Shown: one piece after another, positions 32,518-37,131 of the stretch
Layout: the number at the start of each line of letters is the position of its first letter
Position numbering within the stretch: the first letter of the stretch is position 1
From: Bacteroidales bacterium
GTDB taxonomy: Bacteria; Bacteroidota; Bacteroidia; Bacteroidales; UBA932
NCBI GenBank assembly: GCA_015060255.1
Contig: SUYV01000022.1
Span: 1 to 37,131 of the forward strand
Direction: 5' to 3'
Length of the DNA stretch: 37,131 nucleotides
The notes under the pieces: model-generated
What the model was told of the DNA's origin: nothing
What the model saw: the letters and a program-made list of their open reading frames with translations, nothing else
Database searches by the model: none
Program-made: the position numbers and the translations under genes

Positions 32518-33342
32518 ATGAAAATAGGAGTAGACCTTGGCGGAACAAACGTAAGAGCCGCCCTTGTGGACGGCACGACCGTCATAAGAAAAGAAAAGAC
32601 CCCATGCCCGGCGAAAGGCACGCAGGAGGAGGTCATAGAGGCAATTGCGGCACTCATAGAACCTCTTGTCTGTGAAGAAGTGACATCGGTCGGAATGGGC
32701 GTTCCATCGGTCGTGGACACAACCCGAGGCATCGTATACAATGTAGCCAACATACCTTCATGGCAGGAAGTGTACCTGAAGGACATATTCGAGGAGAGAT
32801 TCGGAATTCCTGTCCATATCAACAACGACGCAAACTGTTTCGCCCTCGGCGAAAGCCGCTTCGGCCAGGGCCGCGGCTATAAGGACATCGTGGGTGTGAC
32901 CCTTGGAACAGGAGTGGGATCCGGCATCATGATCGGCGGACATCTCTACGAGGGCCGCAACGCAGGAGCCGGCGAAATCGGCTGTCTGAGCTACCTTGAC
33001 AAGGATTATGAAAGCTACTGCAGTACTCCTTTCTTCGTATCACACAACACCTCAGGTGCAGAGCTCGCAGCCAAGGCACAGGCCGGTGATGCAGAGGCTC
33101 TGGCACTATGGGATGAGTTCGGACACCATATCGGCGAACTCGTGAAGGCCGTTCTCTTCGCTTATGATCCCGAAGCGATAATATTCGGAGGCGGTATCGC
33201 GGCAAGCCATCCATATTTTAAAAAGGCCATGCACGAGACCGTACAGACCTTCCCTTATGAGACTGCAAAGGACGTGAAGATCCTCTTCAGTGAAGACGGA
33301 GACATGGGACTTTACGGAGCATCGGTACTTGACGAAAAATAA
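32518..33342 (+). CDS. ROK-family sugar kinase (second of two)
   Basis: A 274-residue cytoplasmic kinase. It has the phosphate-binding motif GVDLGGTNVRAALV, the GMGVPSVVD strand, the catalytic Asp in HINNDANCFALGE, the GVTLGTGVGSG loop and GRNAGAGEIG. The family zinc motif CxCGxxGC is replaced by GCLSYLDKDYESYCS. This variant keeps the Tyr-Cys pair seen in many Bacteroidota ROK proteins as I recall them, so it is probably a clade trait rather than damage. A GlcNAc, glucosamine or glucose kinase is plausible given the hexosaminidases nearby. It is the first gene after the divergent operator, nine bases before the GH2 gene, so its product is likely made together with the exo-enzyme that supplies its substrate. 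Confidence 0.85.
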   Translation: MKIGVDLGGTNVRAALVDGTTVIRKEKTPCPAKGTQEEVIEAIAALIEPLVCEEVTSVGMGVPSVVDTTRGIVYNVANIPSWQEVYLKDIFEERFGIPVHINNDANCFALGESRFGQGRGYKDIVGVTLGTGVGSGIMIGGHLYEGRNAGAGEIGCLSYLDKDYESYCSTPFFVSHNTSGAELAAKAQAGDAEALALWDEFGHHIGELVKAVLFAYDPEAIIFGGGIAASHPYFKKAMHETVQTFPYETAKDVKILFSEDGDMGLYGASVLDEK

Positions 33343-33351
33343 CACTGCCAT

Positions 33352-35961
33352 ATGAAATACTTTAGAATCTTAGCTATCGCTGCTGCCTTTACGGCCATAT
33401 CCGCATGCAGTACCCCTGCAGAGCCGCAGACAGAAGACATCCAGCTGAACGGAACCTGGGCCTGGAGGCTTATTCCGGCTTCATGGACAGAACTTGACGG
33501 GCTGGAATTGACCACCGATGGAGATCTTGGCCAACTAGGATACCTGGCAACCGTTCCATGCACGGTGATGGGGGCAATTGCTAATGACGAAGTGCTTGTC
33601 GGAATGAACTACAAGGATATAGACCGCACCCAGTTCGAGGAACCTTGGTGGTATATGACAACGTTCGAGCTGCCTCAGCTTAAAGACAATCAGCGCGCCG
33701 AGCTCGCATTCGACGGCATCAGCTATCGTGCTGATGTATGGCTCAACGGCACACAGGTGGCTTCATCAGACGAACTCTATGGACCGTTCCGTCAGTTCTC
33801 ATACGACGTTACTGACCTTCTCAAAGCAGATAACAAGCTTGCTGTAAAGGTGTACAGATGGCAGCCTGGCGAGTTCAATATAGGTTTTGTGGACTGGAAT
33901 CCGAGACCGGCAGACGAAAGCATGGGTATCTTCCGTCCTGTATGGATCCGTTACAGCGACGCAGTATCCATGAAGAATCCTGTGATAACCTCCAAAGTAG
34001 ACACCGTAGAGCTTGACGAGGCCTGGCTGACAGTAGAGGCAACCCTCTGCAACAGCTCCGACGCCGAGGTCAGCGGAAAGCTTATCGGTAAGTTCGACGG
34101 AAAGAAGTTCTCATATCCGGTGACTCTTGCAGCAGGAGAAACCAGGACCATAAAGGTGACTTCAGAAGATGCCAAGGCGCTCCACATGAAGAATCCGCGA
34201 CTGTGGTGGTGCCACAACCTCGGTACTCCGGAGATGTACAACATGGATCTTTCGTTTGTTGTCAATAATAAGGTATCTGACTCACATTCAATCGATTTCG
34301 GAGTAAGACAGATAGACTCATACATCAATGAATCAAAGGGAAGGCAGTTCACCCTCAACGGAAAGAAGGTCCTCATCAAGGGGGCCGGCTGGACAGATGA
34401 CATCTTCCTCCGCAATCCTGACGGAAGAAACATGATCGAGGTCATGTACGTCAAGCACATGAACCTCAACACCATCCGCTTCGAGAACGTATGGGGCACA
34501 TCGCAGAACATATACGACACCTGCGACAAGCTCGGAGTGTTCGCACTCGTGGGCTGGAGCTGCCAATGGGAATGGGAAGTATATACAGGAAAGCCTAATG
34601 ACAGATATGGCTGCATTGCTACCGAAGAGGATATGGAACTCATAGCAGAGTCATTCGAGGACCAGGTGCTCTGGCTCCGCAACCACCCTTCGATCATCGG
34701 ATGGTATGCAGCCAGCGACATGCTCCCACGTCCTGAACTCGAGCAGAAATACCTCGACATACTCGCAGAAACAGACACTACGAGACCATACATGGTGCAT
34801 GCCGGCTCGGCTACGAGCCCGCTCAGCGGCCCTGCCGGCATGAAGATGTGGGGACCGTACGAGTGGCAGGCTCCATATTACTGGTACAGCGAAGAGGCAA
34901 AGGGTAATGCGACAGGATTCAACACGGAGATCGGTATCGGTGCGCAGTTCCCTGTAAAGGAGACTATCCTCAAGATGATCCCTGAAGACCAGCTCTGGCC
35001 GATCGGTGAAGCATATGATTTCCATTGTACTACATCACGAGATGCCCTGCATGACCTCAACGAACTCAAGACAGTAATTGAAAAACGCATGGGCGGTGCC
35101 GACAACCTCGATGAGTTCATCCGCAAGGCACATTTCATCGACTATGAGGGTACCAGGGCCATGATCGAGGCGCACCGCGTCAACGTTCCACGCTCTACAG
35201 GAGTGATCCAGTGGATGCTCAACTCCGCATGGCCTTCACTCTACTGGCAGATGTATGACTGGTATCTTGTTCCTACTTCCGGATTCTGGTCGGTAAGAAA
35301 GGGTTGTGCTCCTCAGCAGCTGATCTACAACTATGGGGACAACCATATTTATGCTGTGAACGACGAAAAGGAGGATGTCGAGCTGAAAGCGAACCTGAAG
35401 GCATATGGTCTTGACGGAAAGCTCCTTTGCGACGCTTCGGCAACCGCCGACATGCCTATAGGAAGCTCTGTAAGGCTGTTCGAGGTACTTCCGAAGGGCG
35501 AGGATATCAACGACGTGATGTTCCTCTTCCTCACTTTGACTGACAAGAAGGGCAATATAGTATCAAAGAATGAATATGTCATCGCTGAAGTGATGGACAA
35601 GCACGACTGGAACAAATACAGATGGTGGAGGACGCAGTTGGAGAGCTATGCAGACTTCTCTGCACTTGACGATCTTGCGCCTGCCGAAGTGGTTGTTTCA
35701 GTATCGAAAGAAAGCACGGAACGTGGCGCAATGCCATCTGTCACAATTGAGAACAAGTCAGATGTTGTGGCGTTCTTCGTAAGAATGGACATCAAGTATG
35801 GTAACGGCGAGATTTTCCCTGCACTGTGGAGCGACAACCTCGTGACACTGCAGCCTGGCGAAACATTGACCGTGAATACCGGTACGATGATTATCGACGG
35901 CATAGATGCAGAACTTGTCATTTCCGGCTGGAACGTTGCCGAGCAGGTGATTATTTTGTAA
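33352..35961 (+). CDS. GH2 lipoprotein, exo-beta-D-glucosaminidase (CsxA)-like
   Basis: An 869-residue lipoprotein (lipobox AISAC, Cys19). A GH2 sugar-binding jelly roll (about 30-200: LNGTWAWRLIPASW, ADVWLNG) comes first, then an immunoglobulin-like domain (about 205-315) and the barrel (about 318-650), with further beta domains to the end. The nucleophile is expected at Glu526 in GFNTEIG. Where most GH2 enzymes have an Asn-Glu acid/base, this one has Ser455-Asp456 (WYAASDMLPRPELEQKYL), as in the exo-beta-D-glucosaminidase clade typified by CsxA. Activity on beta-linked glucosamine, or on beta-mannosides as in the neighbouring clade, is therefore likely. It is co-transcribed with the ROK kinase. 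The promoter of the following ThiL-like gene lies in its last codons. Confidence 0.88.
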   Translation: MKYFRILAIAAAFTAISACSTPAEPQTEDIQLNGTWAWRLIPASWTELDGLELTTDGDLGQLGYLATVPCTVMGAIANDEVLVGMNYKDIDRTQFEEPWWYMTTFELPQLKDNQRAELAFDGISYRADVWLNGTQVASSDELYGPFRQFSYDVTDLLKADNKLAVKVYRWQPGEFNIGFVDWNPRPADESMGIFRPVWIRYSDAVSMKNPVITSKVDTVELDEAWLTVEATLCNSSDAEVSGKLIGKFDGKKFSYPVTLAAGETRTIKVTSEDAKALHMKNPRLWWCHNLGTPEMYNMDLSFVVNNKVSDSHSIDFGVRQIDSYINESKGRQFTLNGKKVLIKGAGWTDDIFLRNPDGRNMIEVMYVKHMNLNTIRFENVWGTSQNIYDTCDKLGVFALVGWSCQWEWEVYTGKPNDRYGCIATEEDMELIAESFEDQVLWLRNHPSIIGWYAASDMLPRPELEQKYLDILAETDTTRPYMVHAGSATSPLSGPAGMKMWGPYEWQAPYYWYSEEAKGNATGFNTEIGIGAQFPVKETILKMIPEDQLWPIGEAYDFHCTTSRDALHDLNELKTVIEKRMGGADNLDEFIRKAHFIDYEGTRAMIEAHRVNVPRSTGVIQWMLNSAWPSLYWQMYDWYLVPTSGFWSVRKGCAPQQLIYNYGDNHIYAVNDEKEDVELKANLKAYGLDGKLLCDASATADMPIGSSVRLFEVLPKGEDINDVMFLFLTLTDKKGNIVSKNEYVIAEVMDKHDWNKYRWWRTQLESYADFSALDDLAPAEVVVSVSKESTERGAMPSVTIENKSDVVAFFVRMDIKYGNGEIFPALWSDNLVTLQPGETLTVNTGTMIIDGIDAELVISGWNVAEQVIIL

Positions 35962-35966
35962 TTTTG
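35935..35966 (+). promoter_or_regulatory. Bacteroides-type promoter of the ThiL-like gene
   Basis: The -7 element TAATTTTG is at 35959-35966 and GTTG at 35935-35938 serves as -33 with a 20-bp spacer. It overlaps the end of the GH2 gene. The implied transcript starts near 35972, favouring translation from the ATG at 35988 over that at 35976. No TGTGGT operator is present, consistent with a gene outside the regulon. Confidence 0.55.
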
Positions 35967-35987
35967 CATTAATAAATGCATAAAATC

Positions 35988-36998
35988 ATGGCAGAAGAGA
36001 GATTTTCAGACCTCGGCAGAGTCGAGGCTATAGCAAGACTTTACGAAGGCACACCTTACAGACCTTACAAGACCAGCTGGTTCGAGACAGCAGGAAAGAG
36101 CATCATCAGCTCTCAGTCCAGGACCTTCCTTGAAGGCATAGACTTCGACCTGACATATTTCCCGCTCAAGCACCTCGGATACAAATGCGTGACAGCTGTG
36201 ACGGGAGAGCTTTATGCTGAGTTCTCACATCCGAAGGTAATGGATGTCCGCATCGGCATATCAGCAAAACTTGATTTCGAGCAGATAAGAGAAGTATGGT
36301 CAGGCATCGTATCTGCTGCAAGGGAGCATGGATACAAGGAAGTCTCACTTGACCTTGTCCCATCACCTAACGGACTGGCAGTCAGCATCTCGTCGGTCGG
36401 CGAGACTTCGCTTCTGATGGCCAGGCGCCGCCCTGCCGGAAAGAGCATGGACCTCATCTGCGTGACAGATAATCTCGGCGCGGCATACCTCGGATTCCAG
36501 GTACTGGAAAGAGAGAAAAGGAAATTCGAACAGAGCGCTGACGCACAGGCGCAGCCAGATCTCGACACATACAAGAATCTCGTAGGAGCATACCTCAAGC
36601 CACAGATCAACCCTCAGATAATCGGTCAGATGGAAGAAGCGGAGATAATGCCTTCATACGGCTACCTCGTGACCCGCGGACTTGCTGACGCCGTCCGCCG
36701 CCTCGTCCGCGACAGCGGCCTGGGAGCGAAGATATACGTCGACAAGCTCCCGTTCGCAGGAAAGACCTTCGATGTCAGCAAGGAACTCAATATAGACCCT
36801 ATTTCGGCAGCCCTCAACGGCGGAGAAGACTACAGACTCCTCTTCACTATTCCTATCGGCAAGCACGAAAAGTTCCGTCACGACTTCCAGACATTCGACG
36901 TGATCGGCCACCTCGCCAAACCAGACGTAGGAGCAGTGATCGTCACCCCTGACGGAGTGGAACTCCCGATAAAGGCTCAGGGCTGGATCAATGACTAA
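35988..36998 (+). CDS. thiL: thiamine-monophosphate kinase-like protein (ThiL family)
   Basis: A 336-residue cytoplasmic protein of the ThiL/AIR-synthase fold. Segments typical of ThiL are LEGIDFDLTYFPLKHLGYKCV near the N-terminus and LNGGEDYRLLFTI near residue 275, the GGEDYELLF family signature. ThiL converts thiamine phosphate to thiamine diphosphate with ATP. The N-terminal metal/ATP motif (usually DDAAV) is not obvious; the residues before ISSQSRTFLEGIDFD differ, as in other Bacteroidota versions as far as I recall. It has its own promoter and terminator and lacks the shared operator, so it marks the right edge of the glycan locus. An upstream ATG at 35976 would add four residues. Confidence 0.8.
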   Translation: MAEERFSDLGRVEAIARLYEGTPYRPYKTSWFETAGKSIISSQSRTFLEGIDFDLTYFPLKHLGYKCVTAVTGELYAEFSHPKVMDVRIGISAKLDFEQIREVWSGIVSAAREHGYKEVSLDLVPSPNGLAVSISSVGETSLLMARRRPAGKSMDLICVTDNLGAAYLGFQVLEREKRKFEQSADAQAQPDLDTYKNLVGAYLKPQINPQIIGQMEEAEIMPSYGYLVTRGLADAVRRLVRDSGLGAKIYVDKLPFAGKTFDVSKELNIDPISAALNGGEDYRLLFTIPIGKHEKFRHDFQTFDVIGHLAKPDVGAVIVTPDGVELPIKAQGWIND

Positions 36999-37004
36999 AA
37001 AAAT

Positions 37005-37041
37005 AGAAGGCGACTAATAAGTGATTAAGTCGCCTTCTTTT
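37005..37041 (+). terminator. intrinsic terminator after the ThiL-like gene
   Basis: AGAAGGCGACT (37005-37015) pairs with AGTCGCCTTCT (37028-37038), an 11-bp stem with a 12-base loop followed by TTTTGTATTT. It lies six bases after the stop codon of the ThiL-like gene. Confidence 0.9.
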
Positions 37042-37094
37042 GTATTTATATGGATATGACGACAGTGGTGGTAGGGTAAGTTTGGCTTGGTTCC

Positions 37095-37112
37095 GTCGGA
37101 ACAAGTTCCGAC
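37095..37112. repeat. GTCGGAAC-AA-GTTCCGAC palindrome
   Basis: A perfect 8-bp inverted repeat around AA in the noncoding stretch after the terminator. A shorter relative with CGGAAT-G-ATTCCG is at 22509-22521. It could be part of a downstream hairpin or a dispersed repeat; the window ends too soon to tell. Nothing else is recognisable between 37042 and 37131. Confidence 0.5.
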
Positions 37113-37131
37113 TCCATCCCTCCCACGACTA

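Noticed and set aside
33951..34841. 296-codon antisense open frame within the GH2 gene
   Set aside because: It lies entirely inside a well-supported GH2 barrel on the other strand and has Ser-rich low-complexity composition.

Overview
The window looks like a chromosomal segment of a Bacteroidota bacterium, most likely order Bacteroidales. The evidence is a SusC/SusD pair, many lipoprotein signal peptides, RHS cores ending in PVNFVDPDG, and Bacteroides-type promoters (TAnnTTTG at -7). The genus cannot be fixed from the sequence. Base composition is moderately GC-rich except for an AT-rich island at about 22.96-23.89 kb.

Nearly all of it is one large polysaccharide-utilisation-like locus in several operons. 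Leftward (4744 to 23): a secreted phosphodiester glycosidase (NAGPA-like) lipoprotein, a GH127-type hydrolase and an aldose-1-epimerase-like protein. Rightward (4860 to 22484): an MFS transporter, an AraA/FucI-like isomerase, a large class I mannose-6-phosphate-isomerase-like protein, a ROK kinase, SusC, SusD, a DUF1735-type surface lipoprotein, two tandem DUF4855-like lipoproteins and a DUF6259-like lipoprotein. Leftward (27778 to 25173): a GH20 hexosaminidase followed by a GntR-type regulator with a LacI-like sensor domain. Leftward single genes: a coiled-coil/collagen-like/BACON lipoprotein (30108 to 27913) and a GH89 alpha-N-acetylglucosaminidase (32442 to 30256). Rightward (32518 to 35961): a second ROK kinase and a GH2 enzyme of the exo-beta-glucosaminidase type. 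A ThiL-like housekeeping gene with its own promoter and terminator closes the window.

Together the genes suggest capture of a GlcNAc/GlcN-containing glycan, possibly with sugar phosphodiesters, by SusCD and two surface lipoproteins. GH89, GH20, GH2 and GH127 would trim it, with the DUF4855/DUF6259 proteins as candidate unrecognised hydrolases. MFS import, isomerisation and ROK phosphorylation would follow. No hybrid two-component or ECF/anti-sigma regulator is present. Instead a TGTGGT direct repeat with 10-bp spacing lies just downstream of the -7 element in four promoter regions, with a 5-bp-spaced version in front of GH20-gntR. This points to a locus-specific regulon probably run by the GntR protein.

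The second notable region is 22.5-25.17 kb, between two convergent operons. It is a mosaic of an N-terminally truncated RHS core with an AT-rich C-terminal tip, an overlapping small membrane protein (candidate immunity protein), a secreted small protein, and a second RHS fragment with a truncated second copy of the secreted-protein gene. The pieces are separated by related AATCC-type palindromes and bracketed by a 122-bp imperfect direct repeat. It looks like a toxin-tip cassette graveyard or reservoir. I saw no transposase, tRNA, rRNA or CRISPR array.
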